Position numbers and translations under genes: made by a program
In this document: in pieces, positions 20,901 through 29,114 of the stretch
Numbering within the stretch: the stretch's first letter is position 1
How the letters are laid out: each line of letters begins with the position of its first letter
Notes under the pieces: model-generated
The model's input: only the letters and a program-made list of their open reading frames with translations
Told to the model about the DNA's origin: nothing
Database searches by the model: none
Assembly (NCBI RefSeq): GCF_964355755.1
Contig: NC_092676.1
Coordinates: 7,176,288-7,236,287, forward strand
From: Antedon mediterranea
Taxonomy: Eukaryota; Echinodermata; Crinoidea; Comatulida; Antedonidae
Direction: 5' to 3'
Length of the DNA: 60,000 nt

Positions 20901-22383
20901 ACCTCTTTGATTGGTAAATAAACATGTTGCGTGCTCTCTGTCGCATCTGGTGGGAAACAGCCTTTCGAGGCTACAGTATGTATAGTTTGGTATAATTAAT
21001 GCATAGAATATATTTTAAGCACTGCACACACATCTATAAGAGCTGAGTGCATTCTAGAGCAATTTCAGGTACGTAAACATGCAGAAAGTACATCCTGTGT
21101 TCAGACTTATTCCAACGTTTCCAGCAATCCCACAAACCATCAATCTTATGTAATGGTTCAAATTTTTTAGAAGCCTCCTTTGTGTACTTGGTGTGTTGGT
21201 AAGAAATTACAAAGTTATTTGTAAAGTTTATGATTTTTATTAAATTACATTAGGTGTTAAAGCCGTATCTATATTTGTGTTATACTGGATACTAAGATTA
21301 GTAATTTAGCTAACAATCATATTTATTGAGGAAAGGGGAATTGTTTAGTTTATTTATTTTGTTTAAAAATTTAAATTGGTGCCATGATTTTTTGTTAAAC
21401 TGTATCAAATTTGGTGATCTTTCCTTTATCTGTTTCCTTTTCTGTTTGTTTCCTTTCACCTATTGTTGCTTGGCAACCATTTCTGTTATACCATTTGTAC
21501 TCCCATCGTCAATCACCTGTTATATGCTTATTAATCAGTATTTACAATGCTAACTTCATAAATAATATCATCAATGCAGAGGTGTATTTTGCATATTAAA
21601 TTCGGTTCAAATAAAATGTAAAACAAATTACAAATTTGTCTGTTCACAACATGACAGAGCAATATATATTACTGTATGTATAAGTTTTTTTACTACTGTA
21701 AAACCCCTATTAATGGGACACCTTTGGTACCCAACAAAGAACCCATATTATTATACTTATATTATAATATAATAAGTTGCTAATATATTTGTGGAAAGTT
21801 ATTTTAAAAATATACTATTTTTTAATTAGCGTTTAGAATTATATATGCCACGACGCCAATGCATTGATATGGTTTAATTTTATTTCCTTATTTTCTGTAC
21901 TATTCACATGTTTTTCTCACTTGCAACTAACCTCATTTCCATCAGCTAATAATTATTACTATACTAACTACTTTGTTCAAATTTATCCAAAACCTTTTTA
22001 AAGATTCTTGTTTTTTTCTATAGAATTCTTAACTCGGTATATTCCAATTCTATGTACATAATGGGTTTTCAATTATTTTGTATTGAAATGTAAAGGAAAA
22101 TGGAGATCTACCTGTTTCAGGGGCTGTCATCCCCATGCCAACACTCACCACAACAATCAACATGGAAACGAACATAGAGACAGCCCAACTTGTCAGTAAA
22201 GACAACGGCACACCTAATTCAACACCCACAAAGTGTCAGTACCAAGAGACTAATATTGATAGCATGACACCGACTACGAAACGGAAATCAATGCCAGAGA
22301 TGCAGCCACTTCTGGATGAGGAGCCAGTATCACCAGATGGAACATCCACGTTGGAGAGACGGTTTATGCAGAGTGACTTATAG
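2628..22383 (+). CDS. ZDHHC14: ZDHHC14/18-like palmitoyltransferase
   Basis: Nine coding exons join in frame to 1383 nt (460 residues): 2628-2926, 3048-3208, 4535-4690, 7628-7765, 8283-8334, 8967-9069 or 11995-12097, 13192-13301, 15701-15801 and 22121-22383. The product is an S-acyltransferase that moves palmitate from CoA to cysteines of target proteins at Golgi/endomembranes. Visible features are the N-terminal KWEVFPGRN block (about 57-65), TM1 (about 80-99), TM2 (about 111-128), the DPG motif (134-136), a cysteine-rich domain (about 175-225) with DHHC at 209-212, TM3 (about 228-250), TM4 (about 270-293) and TTxE (299-302). An NPFSHGN block and a polar cytosolic tail follow. The central region resembles vertebrate ZDHHC14/18 more than ZDHHC9 (HVxLRSQ..., SPAS-like segment before TM4). 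Exon 6 exists in two alternative versions. The exact start is the first ATG before the conserved block; an extra 5' exon is possible. Confidence 0.92.
3048..3208 (+). CDS. ZDHHC14: ZDHHC exon 2 (TM2, DPG motif)
   Basis: The acceptor TTTTTACAG precedes 3048 and donor G|GTACAA is at 3209. It encodes TM2 and the [15 protein letters not shown] segment that contains the family DPG motif. Confidence 0.9.
4535..4690 (+). CDS. ZDHHC14: ZDHHC exon 3 (cysteine-rich domain, first half)
   Basis: The acceptor TTTTTTTCACAG precedes 4535 and donor G|GTATGT is at 4691. It encodes the [15 protein letters not shown] stretch and the zinc-binding cysteines ([23 protein letters not shown]) that lead into DHHC. 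Confidence 0.92.
5527..5866. mobile_element. TTAA-flanked MITE (copy 2)
   Basis: The terminal repeats agatgtattttgtcccc and ggggacaatacatct are flanked by TTAA at 5523-5526 and 5867-5870. It belongs to the same family as the element at 676-1226 but is shorter (340 bp), inserted in intron 3 of the ZDHHC gene. Confidence 0.8.
6276..6590. repeat. 48-bp minisatellite, block 1
   Basis: Six to seven copies of a 48-bp unit contain gtagcttgtcccacatagaa and tctatcctcagcggaaaacc. Because 48 is a multiple of three, open frames appear on both strands; they are by-products of the array. Confidence 0.9.
6591..6803 (+). mobile_element. LINE/SINE-like 3' tail splitting the minisatellite
   Basis: This segment has no similarity to the 48-bp unit and ends gaaataaaatttattgattg followed by a short attg run. 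That is a polyadenylation-like signal with a microsatellite tail, as CR1-type LINE 3' ends have. It interrupts the array between two blocks, so it inserted after the array formed. No coding part remains. Confidence 0.5.
6804..7032. repeat. 48-bp minisatellite, block 2
   Basis: Four to five copies of the same 48-bp unit as block 1 lie after the inserted tail, then decay. Confidence 0.88.
7628..7765 (+). CDS. ZDHHC14: ZDHHC exon 4 (DHHC active site, TM3)
   Basis: The acceptor TTCAACAG precedes 7628 and donor A|GTAAGT is at 7766. It encodes [19 protein letters not shown] with the catalytic DHHC cysteine (residue 212), then TM3 and VTHLVL. Confidence 0.95.
7935..7994. mobile_element. Degenerate half of TTA-flanked MITE
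   Basis: The segment catcacattttttgatagtg followed by taaacaaagct and TTA matches the right half of the MITE family best seen at 22743-22866. The left half is not recognisable. Confidence 0.5.
8283..8334 (+). CDS. ZDHHC14: ZDHHC exon 5
   Basis: The acceptor TTTTCATTTCAG precedes 8283. The 52-nt exon encodes [17 protein letters not shown] plus AG of the next codon. It has no GT donor: the next bases are ATATCCTTT, the minor-spliceosome consensus. The peptide aligns without gaps to the ZDHHC14 segment before TM4, which fixes the boundary. Confidence 0.9.
8335..8344 (+). promoter_or_regulatory. U12-type AT-AC 5' splice site
   Basis: The bases after exon 5 are ATATCCTTTA, matching the U12-dependent AT-AC donor consensus (ATATCCTT) exactly. 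No usable GT lies at the protein-homology boundary. Confidence 0.88.
8947..8966 (+). promoter_or_regulatory. U12 branch site and AC 3' splice site for exon 6a
   Basis: The branch element TTCCTTGAC (8947-8955) is followed 12 nt after its adenosine by the AC acceptor at 8965-8966. The consensus TTCCTTRAY and the short branch-to-acceptor distance are diagnostic of U12 introns. Splicing here joins AG to C and restores an in-frame serine codon. Confidence 0.88.
8967..9069 (+). CDS. ZDHHC14: ZDHHC exon 6a (alternative TM4 + TTxE)
   Basis: This 103-nt exon (1 + 34 codons) encodes [20 protein letters not shown] then [14 protein letters not shown]. It is one of two same-length alternatives covering TM4 and the conserved TTxE motif. 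Its donor GAT|GTGAGT is U2-type. Of the two versions it is closer to vertebrate ZDHHC14 (SSNQTTNED is identical), so it is probably the ancestral one. Confidence 0.92.
9395..10250. repeat. 61-62 bp minisatellite between the alternative exons
   Basis: About 14 copies of a unit contain cctattaaagggacacttt, catatgaaacaaggggcaat and cagcaatacagacac. The array fills a large part of the 2.9 kb between exons 6a and 6b. Apparent ORFs here are array by-products. Confidence 0.9.
11067..11515. mobile_element. Possible palindromic MITE
   Basis: The left end (aggtcctgtttctgccgc) and the reverse complement of the right end (aggtttctac) resemble each other and the ends of a segment at 25503-25812. The inverted-repeat similarity is imperfect and no target duplication was assigned. 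Confidence 0.35.
11600..11880. repeat. Three diverged tandem copies, about 85-90 bp
   Basis: The motif gtaaggctgccttg recurs at about 11658, 11739 and 11811 with related flanks (gtaacctatatg, tttatag). It lies just upstream of exon 6b. Position alone does not show a role. Confidence 0.6.
11975..11994 (+). promoter_or_regulatory. U12 branch site and AC 3' splice site for exon 6b
   Basis: The branch element TTTTCCTTGAC (11974-11984) is followed 11 nt after its adenosine by AC at 11993-11994. It repeats the exon 6a arrangement. An in-frame stop (TAA, 11989-11991) lies just before the AC, so no upstream acceptor could serve this frame without it. Confidence 0.87.
11995..12097 (+). CDS. ZDHHC14: ZDHHC exon 6b (alternative TM4 + TTxE)
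   Basis: This 103-nt exon in the same phase encodes [20 protein letters not shown] then [14 protein letters not shown]. It shares WSV.GLA.FHT.LV and QTTNED with exon 6a, is equal in length and has no stop. Its donor GAT|GTAAGT is U2-type and joins exon 7 in frame, as 6a does. Changes cluster in the first half of TM4 and just before TTxE. Confidence 0.88.
12137..12490. repeat. Two direct repeats of about 110 bp
   Basis: The segments 12137-12250 and 12386-12490 share gctaataactgaatc, ggtgggctaata, cagagtt and tttgggacatccctat. They lie in the intron after exon 6b; there is no coding support. Confidence 0.6.
12925..13091. mobile_element. TTA-flanked MITE family, diverged copy
   Basis: The left end agtctgtctacacttcaaac and right end tttgatagtgtagacagagc match the family at 22743-22866. 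The interior contains a duplicated segment (cccaaatatggta twice). Confidence 0.65.
13192..13301 (+). CDS. ZDHHC14: ZDHHC exon 7
   Basis: The acceptor TTTCTTTCGTAG precedes 13192 and donor AG|GTAAGA is at 13302. It encodes IKGTWSTKR, then [19 protein letters not shown], the conserved region after TM4. Confidence 0.93.
13380..13512 (+). mobile_element. LINE-like 3' tail
   Basis: A short AT-rich segment ends aataaaagtgattgattg followed by poly(A), like the tail at 6591-6803. A CT-rich tract (about 13526-13555) follows. No coding part is left. Confidence 0.35.
13600..15410. other. ZDHHC intron 7, mostly unassigned
   Basis: Apart from AT-rich sequence and a mixed-composition stretch at about 14690-15010, I recognise no exon, RNA gene or repeat family here. 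Confidence 0.5.
15420..15600 (-). mobile_element. tRNA-derived SINE (minus strand)
   Basis: On the minus strand a polymerase III box A-like element (TAGCTTAGTGGTTAACATGC) is followed about 30 nt later by a box B-like element (GGGGTTCAATCCTGACC). Together they form the head of a tRNA-derived SINE with an unrelated body. The outer limits are approximate. Confidence 0.65.
15701..15801 (+). CDS. ZDHHC14: ZDHHC exon 8
   Basis: The acceptor TTTATCTTGCAG precedes 15701. It encodes [13 protein letters not shown] and a proline-rich stretch ending LPNK. Donor G|GTGTAAG at 15802 keeps frame into exon 9; the nearby GTAAGT at 15804 would not. Confidence 0.85.
15995..16130. repeat. Palindromic repeat family (gatacag/cacatgtg), copy 1
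   Basis: Short arms such as tgatacagttgtcacatgtg and tgatactgg recur here and, more fully, at 20205-20395 and 47265-47460. This copy is an internal tandem duplication of about 65 bp. Confidence 0.5.
16513..16635. mobile_element. TTA-flanked MITE, intact copy
   Basis: The terminal repeats agccttgtctacactat and the right end gatagtgtagacagagct are flanked by TTA at 16510-16512 and 16636-16638. The 3-bp TTA/TAA duplication suggests a PIF/Harbinger-type source. Confidence 0.8.
17050..17106 (+). CDS. Possible 57-nt cassette exon of ZDHHC
   Basis: An acceptor (TGTTTTTAG) and donor (CAAG|GTATTG) bracket 57 nt. In the phase set by exon 8 the segment is open and encodes [19 protein letters not shown]-like sequence; its 1-1 phase would add 19 residues without a shift. 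I cannot match these residues to any ZDHHC protein, so it may be fortuitous. Confidence 0.3.
17178..17292. repeat. 29-bp tandem repeat, about 4 copies
   Basis: The unit ataggctgtcattttagaat plus actaaattc repeats almost perfectly. Confidence 0.85.
17645..17755. mobile_element. TTA-flanked MITE, partial copy
   Basis: It contains cacactatcaaactttatgt, tgtgatgtacacatatatgg and catatttgggcatatcac in the family order, but one terminal repeat is lost. Confidence 0.55.
18391..18409. repeat. Poly(G) run
   Basis: A G homopolymer of about 19 nt is preceded by aggaggtg. It may be assembly-sensitive. Confidence 0.8.
18540..18745 (+). mobile_element. SINE-like element with box B and (TAT)n tail
   Basis: A box B-like segment (accagggttcaattagtcc) at about 18570 is followed by a body ending in gcgctatataaatccatg and a tattaatattatt tail, a form common to tRNA-derived SINEs of marine invertebrates. 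Box A is degraded. Confidence 0.5.
20205..20395. repeat. Palindromic repeat family (gatacag/cacatgtg), copy 2
   Basis: The ends are ccagtatcat at the left and atgatactgg at the right. Inside, cagcatcacatgtgtatcac and gtgatacagttatcacatgt face each other. It looks like a foldback or MITE-type element with no ORF. Confidence 0.55.
20396..22120. other. ZDHHC intron 8 end, no exon supported
   Basis: AT-rich sequence. A segment at 20571-20615 resembles a short exon but ends in the wrong phase for exon 9. No other coding or RNA feature was recognised. Confidence 0.5.
22121..22383 (+). CDS. ZDHHC14: ZDHHC terminal exon 9
   Basis: The acceptor CCTGTTTCAG precedes 22121 and the stop TAG is at 22381-22383. 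The split codon with exon 8 gives Gly, then [10 protein letters not shown]. The tail is Thr/Ser/Pro/Gln-rich and includes [17 protein letters not shown]; it is a variable cytosolic tail with little recognisable conservation. Assignment rests on phase, a good acceptor and an 87-codon open frame. Confidence 0.75.
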
Positions 22384-22519
22384 GACCAGTTGTAGAAGCT
22401 GTGTTCAGATTAGCACTTTTAATTTACCATTATTATGGTCAGGAGACATATTGCCTGTTCAGATTTAAATAGATATTTACCTGGAAATTCCTGGCCAAAG
22501 TCAGCAATATTGATCCTAG

Positions 22520-22725
22520 AAGCCAACTTACTGAGTAAATAAGTAAAAACTAATTTACCTGGGTAAATAAGTAGAAACTATTTTACCCGGGTAAATAAGT
22601 AGAAACTAATTTACCCTGGTAAATAAGTAAAAACTAATTTACCTGGGTAAATAAGTAGAAACTATTTTACCCGGGTAAATAAGTAGAAACTCATTTACCT
22701 GGGTAAATAATTAGAAACTCTTCTT
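22520..22725. repeat. 28-bp tandem repeat with palindromic core
   Basis: About seven copies of a unit like tttacctgggtaaataagta + gaaactaa lie just after the ZDHHC stop, probably in its 3'UTR. Several copies carry the perfect palindrome tttacccgggtaaa. Confidence 0.88.
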
Positions 22726-22742
22726 TAGAAAAAAACATCTTA

Positions 22743-22866
22743 AGCTCTGTCTACACTATCAAACTAGTTTGACAAAAAAATATGGTAGTGATATGATGTC
22801 ATCGTGTCCATATATGGGCACATCACATTTTTTTGTCACATAAAGTTTGATAGTGTAGACAGAGCT
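22743..22866. mobile_element. TTA-flanked MITE, best copy
   Basis: This 124-bp near-palindrome starts agctctgtctacactatcaa and ends ttgatagtgtagacagagct. TTA flanks both sides (22740-22742 and 22867-22869). It has no ORF. Family members lie at 12925, 16513, 17645, 24545 and 25000. Confidence 0.85.
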
Positions 22867-22869
22867 TTA

Positions 22870-24540
22870 CGTAATGGATAATAATGTGTTGCTATGTCTA
22901 TTGTTATGAAATGATGTCATCATGCCCATAAATGGTTATATTTATTGTCTGCATTACGACACAGTGGTAATCTCAACACAGCTGACATATATACTACTTT
23001 GTATAAGCTAAATCAAAATTAATCTTGGTATTCTAATAGCTTGTGGTTTGCCTAGTTACCATGTAAAGAAGATTTATCAGGGTTATGTAACAATTCTTTG
23101 TACGTTTTGTAAATGTGGAATAACCTGCGACTGGCAGCCTACTGGGCTGAATTGCGCACAGGTGTGGATGACACATACGACAACTTTCTACTCCTTAAAG
23201 GGTTCCTTTATGTCGGTGCTCGGTCGTCTGTCCACAACAATGTTTTATATTTATGTATTTGTCTGCAATTATTGACCATAAAACGTTTCTCTTCTTGCTA
23301 TAAATATTACTATCAATTATTTTACCATTTTGTCGACCAAATTTATTACAATTACACAATTTATATTTTTCACGTACATTCTGTTATACTAAGATATATT
23401 ATTATGATAGTTACAACAGTAGTACAATACCCTCACCATACAAAGTTTAGGACAGTGAAATTAAACTGTAACAAATGAAATACACATCATTGTAATATGA
23501 TTCAATATTATACAAATAATGTATGACTATGGATTCGATGGTACAAATAATTTCATTATGTGAAAGATGAAATTCTATTTTCACAAGCCGAGCTCAAGAA
23601 TTGCTTTTTTTTTGCATGAAATTATTTTTACCATCACACAAATATAATACCATTCAATATTTGTTTTATATAACATTTAAGTAATTCTTGTCATTGTTCT
23701 TGGAGATTGTGTTGTGCGCATCGCTGCTTCCATTTGCAGAAGAACTGAGGCTGATATTCAATTTCACACAGATTTTTTTTCCATACTTGAGAAGATTTTT
23801 TTTCATAACATTTTCTTACAAAGAAAAAATAGATAAAGTACTATTACATGATCGTTTAATAAGAAAGTACGTACTATTGCACACCAATGACCCACAATCG
23901 TCCAATCAAATGACTGGAATTTATTTAGGTGTTATATAATTTAAAATAATAAATAAATATAATTATTAAATAGAGTATGTATATTAAAGTTGATTATGTT
24001 CAGTTTTTAGAATGATTCGGTTTTAAACCATCTTGACTGCTTCCACCTTACATGTAAACTTTTATTGTAAAAAAAAAAGATAAAATGTATTTTCCTTTTT
24101 TAAACTATGCTGCTTTTGATAAAGAAAACATTAATATAATACATATAAAATTACGCAAAAAATAAACAAATTTTATGATATTTAGAAAAGAATATCAATT
24201 ATTATTATTATTGACCAATTGAATAGATTGTATCTATAAAGGGTTATGTATTCTAGGCTGTATATATTACTTACTAAATATTTGATCGGACATACTTTTA
24301 AAATAATGTTGGCCCTGATTTAAGCCACCTGTATGCAGATTTTTATTTTATGACCAAATAAGTTAATTGTAAATCTAAGAGCAGTAAGTCCAGCTCGCCA
24401 TTGAACTTTTTTCGATTGGCAATCTGGACCATGCATACTGTACTCATGATGCACCTATATTCTATTTTAAATTCCTAACTGGTCACATGGACAGACACTT
24501 GACCAATTGGACAAGCGAATGTCCTCGCATTTCATATTCA
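22870..24540. other. Intergenic/3'UTR, unassigned
   Basis: Only short open frames with no recognisable domain are present (for example 23113-23478). AATAAA-type signals near 23948 could end the ZDHHC transcript; this cannot be decided from sequence. Confidence 0.4.
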
Positions 24541-24544
24541 CGAT

Positions 24545-24685
24545 AACTTGTCGAAACTATCAAACTTGATGTGTAATAAAATGTGATGTGCCCATATATG
24601 GATATGATGAATGATGTCATATCATTACCATTTTAGGCATAGCTCTACCATATATGGGCTCATCATAACTTTTGTATGTGCATCC
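24545..24685. mobile_element. TTA-flanked MITE, decayed copy
   Basis: It contains aaactatcaaacttgatgtg, tgtgatgtgcccatatatgg and catatatgggctcatc in family order, with damaged ends. Confidence 0.55.
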
Positions 24686-24999
24686 ATTTATCAGTTCACT
24701 AAATGTAAACAAACGTTTATATTACTTAATGTACTTTATATGTACATTGTGTATACTGATAGTGCCCTATTATATTAATGCTAACCTATATTCTAGCTAA
24801 TTCAACTGTCATAATTTCTGATGACAACTTATATACAGTAGAAGATTAGAAGATACAGTAAAAGATTTGATATTTTGATATAAATGAAATCTTTTACAAT
24901 GTGTGACACAGTGTGTGAGAGATGGCATTAATTGAAATTACCATTTCATTTCTTAAAATATCCTTACCTTATACTGTAGTGTCTAATAGCCAATCCTTA

Positions 25000-25132
25000 A
25001 GCTCTGTACACTATCAAACTTGATGTGAAAACAAACTGTGATGTGCCCAAATACAGGTAGTGATATGACATCATCATGTCCATATATGGGCACATTTTTT
25101 TTCTCATAAAGTTTGATAGTGTAGACAGATCT
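25000..25132. mobile_element. TTA-flanked MITE, intact copy
   Basis: The ends agctctgtacactatcaaac and gtttgatagtgtagacagat(ct) are flanked by TTA at 24997-24999 and 25133-25135. Confidence 0.8.
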
Positions 25133-25502
25133 TTATATATAACGTGAATTTCAAGAGGTTTATGATATTAATTATAGTTAGCTGATATTATCGGTCTGCA
25201 GCGGGACTGTATTTGGACTGTTTCTCTTTTATACTGTATTTACAGTTTCCAAAATCATGTTGAGTTCTTAACTGATATATTCATGTATAAAAGAGATCTT
25301 TTTGTATAATGTATTTATCTGATTTTATTTTTCGAAAATTATGCTGTATATAAAAATGTATTAGGGATAATTCTATGTTGTATTTTGGATGTACTGTATA
25401 ATTATAGATGGTTTGATAAGAGAGGAAATTAGGACATTATTTCTGACACAATTTAGATTATTTAAATATGAAAATAATATTATTTGTATTTTTTGCTAAG
25501 AT

Positions 25503-25812
25503 AAGGGCCTGTTTTTACTGGGATTGGCATTTATCAATCGTTTTGCTTAAGTCAAAATAGCTTTACTTATCCAACTAATTTTTTACAAAAACTGTTTATC
25601 TTATGGAATGTGAAGAAAACGTAAACATATTTACTTAGATCTTCTTAACTTTGATTTAAGCCAATGATTTTGGTTTTCAAAATATCTAAACATTTTCATT
25701 CCATAGCAACTGTTAAATTAAGTTAATAAATAAAGCTTCAATTCTTAACTTTTATGACTTAAAAAAAAATATTGATAAATACCTACCCTGTTGCCCACTG
25801 TAGTAGGCCTAC
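25503..25812. mobile_element. Possible palindromic MITE
   Basis: The left end gggcctgtttttactggg and the reverse complement of the right end (aggcctactacagtgggc) are imperfect inverted repeats; a similar layout is at 11067-11515. Family unknown. Confidence 0.4.
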
Positions 25813-25814
25813 CA

Positions 25815-25905
25815 TGAATACCCCAATGGTCTAGTAGTTCAGCGTCTGCATATCATGAAGAAGACCAGAGTTCGGTTCAGGTTGGGTGCCTTTTACACTA
25901 GGCAC
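25815..25905 (+). mobile_element. tRNA-derived SINE head
   Basis: A box A-like segment (caatggtctagtagttcagc) and a box B-like segment (agttcggttcaggttggg) about 35 nt later suggest a tRNA-derived SINE. It runs into the 43-bp tandem repeat that follows. Confidence 0.5.
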
Positions 25906-25909
25906 ATTT

Positions 25910-26042
25910 TATCACCATACAGTTTGGCATCATAAAAAAAGTGTCACCTAAGTGTCACCATACAGTTTGGCATCATAAAAAAAGTGTCACCTAAGTATCA
26001 CCATACAGTTTGGCATCATAAAAAAAGTGTCACCTAAGTATT
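25910..26042. repeat. 43-bp tandem repeat, 3 copies
   Basis: The unit tcaccatacagtttggcatc + ataaaaaaagtgtcacctaagt is repeated three times, nearly identical. Confidence 0.92.
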
Positions 26043-26499
26043 GTGTTTTTCTCTTAGTGCCTTACACCGGTTTTTTTTTTTTCAGTTAATAAATCAAAAA
26101 TCTAGATCTAGTTAAATATCATGGATAAAGTGTTACCGTGTGATTCACTTTGCTTTATATGGTGTACAGCACATAAATATCACAACGGTTTCATGGTAAC
26201 TATTTTTATGTATTTAGTTCTGTCTAAGAATAAAGGACGTTGGTTTTGCATAATTTTTTTTCATGGTATTTGTTTAGAAATGAACTGAAATGTCATCTTC
26301 ATCACTGTGGCCCAATTTTAAAGTCCATGTACTAAGACAATACTGCATACGTGATATTTAGCAGTATTTGCACATTTTAAATGCCAATATATTATTATTT
26401 TTTCTAAATCCGGTACTATTATATAATAAATATAAAGTATTAGTTTAAACAGATTAGACAGATAAATGGAAAAAAATGTTCAAATTCAATTATATGTAA

Positions 26500-27055
26500 C
26501 TAGATGGTTCTCGAATACATAATAATTTCAACGTTAAAAAACTGGCGATTTCAAATGTACAATAATACATGTCGTTTACAGGAACGAATAAATAGACACT
26601 GTGATTTATGTACTGAACTAAAATTAGCACCCTGGGAATTACTTCCGAAAGAGAAACTTGTCACAAAATGAGACCAATTGTTTAAGTCAAATTTAAACAA
26701 ACTTAATTTGTGTTTGGTATGTAACATTAGGGTTGAGGGATGGGAAAGAGGATGGGTGCAAAGAGGAACAATTTTTAAATATATTCTTTATCCATGTAGT
26801 AACGAAATATTAATTGTTTTCATGTTTTACAAATAATATACCACTAAACACAGTAAAACATTGCGATGTAATACTTTGTTGAAACTATAACCGTCCTAGT
26901 CGATTGAAATAGTATAGTACATGTAACGATACATCACTACGACGTGTATAATATGTTTATATAATGTAAAACAATTTGTGAAAACCACCCCTATTCGTGG
27001 CAAATCATAAATTCGATTTAATCGTCAATAAATATTAAATCATCTAAAACTATAT
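26500..27055 (+). repeat. Dispersed repeat, direct copy of 50.4-50.96 kb
   Basis: This segment matches 50410-50960 in the same orientation, sharing ggttctcgaatacata, attacttccgaaa, ggatgggtgcaaa, gtaacgatacatcac and gcaaatc.taaattcg in order. Parts also occur inverted at 44690-44840. There is no ORF. Confidence 0.8.
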
Positions 27056-27079
27056 ATTTTATAATAGAGGAGACATATT

Positions 27080-28979
27080 AAAGTAATAAAGTACATTTAT
27101 GTATTATTGCATTAAAACATTTTTGACATTTTCAGATTAATTCTATACCCAACAAAGTGATTATAAGTGTGTTTGTTTGATAGGACTTAGCCAACATGTT
27201 AAAAGAGATACTGTATTACCCTTGTTCAACAATTCAGTGTCAGGGAAAGTGTCCTGTCATTTGATTACAGTAGTGGTGTACGCAAGCAGGTTCTGCTGTA
27301 TTGCAGTTTATTTGTCAGAAATGTTATACTTGCTATTGGGTGATTTTATTCATTTTTATACTTTCGTCTTGCTAGTTTAACAAACCATGTATAGACATAG
27401 GGGTCAGCATAACGTGTTACTTGTTTGACGCCTTTGTATTCAGCAACCATTATTATATCCTAATATCCAGGTCTTTTAAAATCCTGTTATTGTTGTTTGT
27501 TTGCTTATATTTCATTGGTTGAACCTATTATAGTGATTATTACCATCCCATAACGGGTATTTGTATTTAGTATCAGGGGTTAAGAATCATTTGAGATCTG
27601 AGAACCGTTGATGTCAACTACGGATTATTTTGTGCATACGCTACGCAACCACCAACACAGAGAAGAGTGAGACTCATCTCCTCACTCTTCCCTGGTAGCA
27701 AGCTAACGTTACAGAGAAACTATACTTCGTGTTATTCTACATCATCGGAAAGAGGTTGGTGGTCCAAGATTCTGCTAAACTGTTTTTAAAAAGTTGTCTG
27801 AGTGGCTCCTAATATCCTGAAATTGAGTTCTTTTTCTACTATACTCATTTTTGTTATCGTATACTCGCGCACAGTGATACACATTGATTTTAATCGTATC
27901 CTATTAATTATCACTGTTTGTTAGTACAACCAAAATGGATAGCGCACAGTCGTAAACGTCTAACTGATTTCAATCGTATCCATTCATTATCACTGCTCGA
28001 GTACAACCAAAATGGGTATAGTAGCGCACAGTGGAAAACTAAGCGATATTTTACCTTACATTAAGCTCTACCAATGTACAAAATATAAGCCAATTCAAAA
28101 TGTTGACCCTTGCCACTAAATCACGAATATGTCTGATTTTTGTGACAAGCTAGCTGTAAATGGAAATATTTATTTAGGCGATACTAGCATAATCAAAAAG
28201 CATAAAATAATTGTATTTAAAAAGGCATACCGATTTAATACTGAGCCAAGCCCACGCCATATCTGTGATTGATCAGTAAAATAGAACTAATGCCCTGCAA
28301 AAATGGGCTTCAACTATAAAAGGAGGCACACAGACACAAAATACACTTATATCGCCTTTTATAGTAGTTAAACAAGGTTTCAATTTTCCTTTAAAACGAC
28401 ATTTTCTTCGGGAATAGGATCTTAACAAAACATTTAGGATCTTCTTCTTTAGATTTTCGTTTTTTAGTTTTATTATTGAGAAATAAACTAAAAACCTGCT
28501 CATTTTCATTCTTACTTATAGTTCATCAAGGTTAGAGTTAGTTATCAATCATAGTTTGTGGAGGGATTAAGGATCATAGTGGGTACACCTTGATATGGTG
28601 TATTTAGCGTTGGTTTGATGAGAGTAGCATCATCTTGTATTAGTCTTAGATCTTACTGTAAAAGGGATGATAGACGTGGCACCACCTAATTTCTGTTAAA
28701 ATATTGTTTTCTTTCCGCCTCCATTTTATCATTCAACATTTTTTTGTATATAATCATGAAATAGAATCCCACTCTTTAGTTACGATAGAGTTTGTTAACC
28801 CTGAAATATTCTGGTATGTGTATATGAAAGGAAACGATAGGCCCTACCAAATCTGTTGTTAACGTCCTTTTGATCCAAATATTTCGTGTGTTATTGTTGT
28901 TGTGGACGTTCTTTGTATTATAAGGTACACGCAGGGGTTAAATTTGTTGCATCGGAGGCCCTATGTGTTTGACGATATT
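27080..28979 (+). repeat. 1.9-kb tandem repeat unit, copy A
   Basis: The unit starts taataaagtacatttatgta and is repeated from 28980. It includes an AT-rich body and a hairpin-forming segment at about 27664-27694. No long ORF is shared between copies, so it looks like a satellite or non-autonomous element. Confidence 0.8.
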
Positions 28980-29114
28980 GAGGTAATAAAGTACATTTAT
29001 GTATTATTACATTAGAACATTGTGGACAATTTCAGATTAATTCTATACCCAACAAAGTAATTAAAGGGTATTTGTTTATAGGACTTAGCCAACATGTTAA
29101 ATGAGATACTGTTT

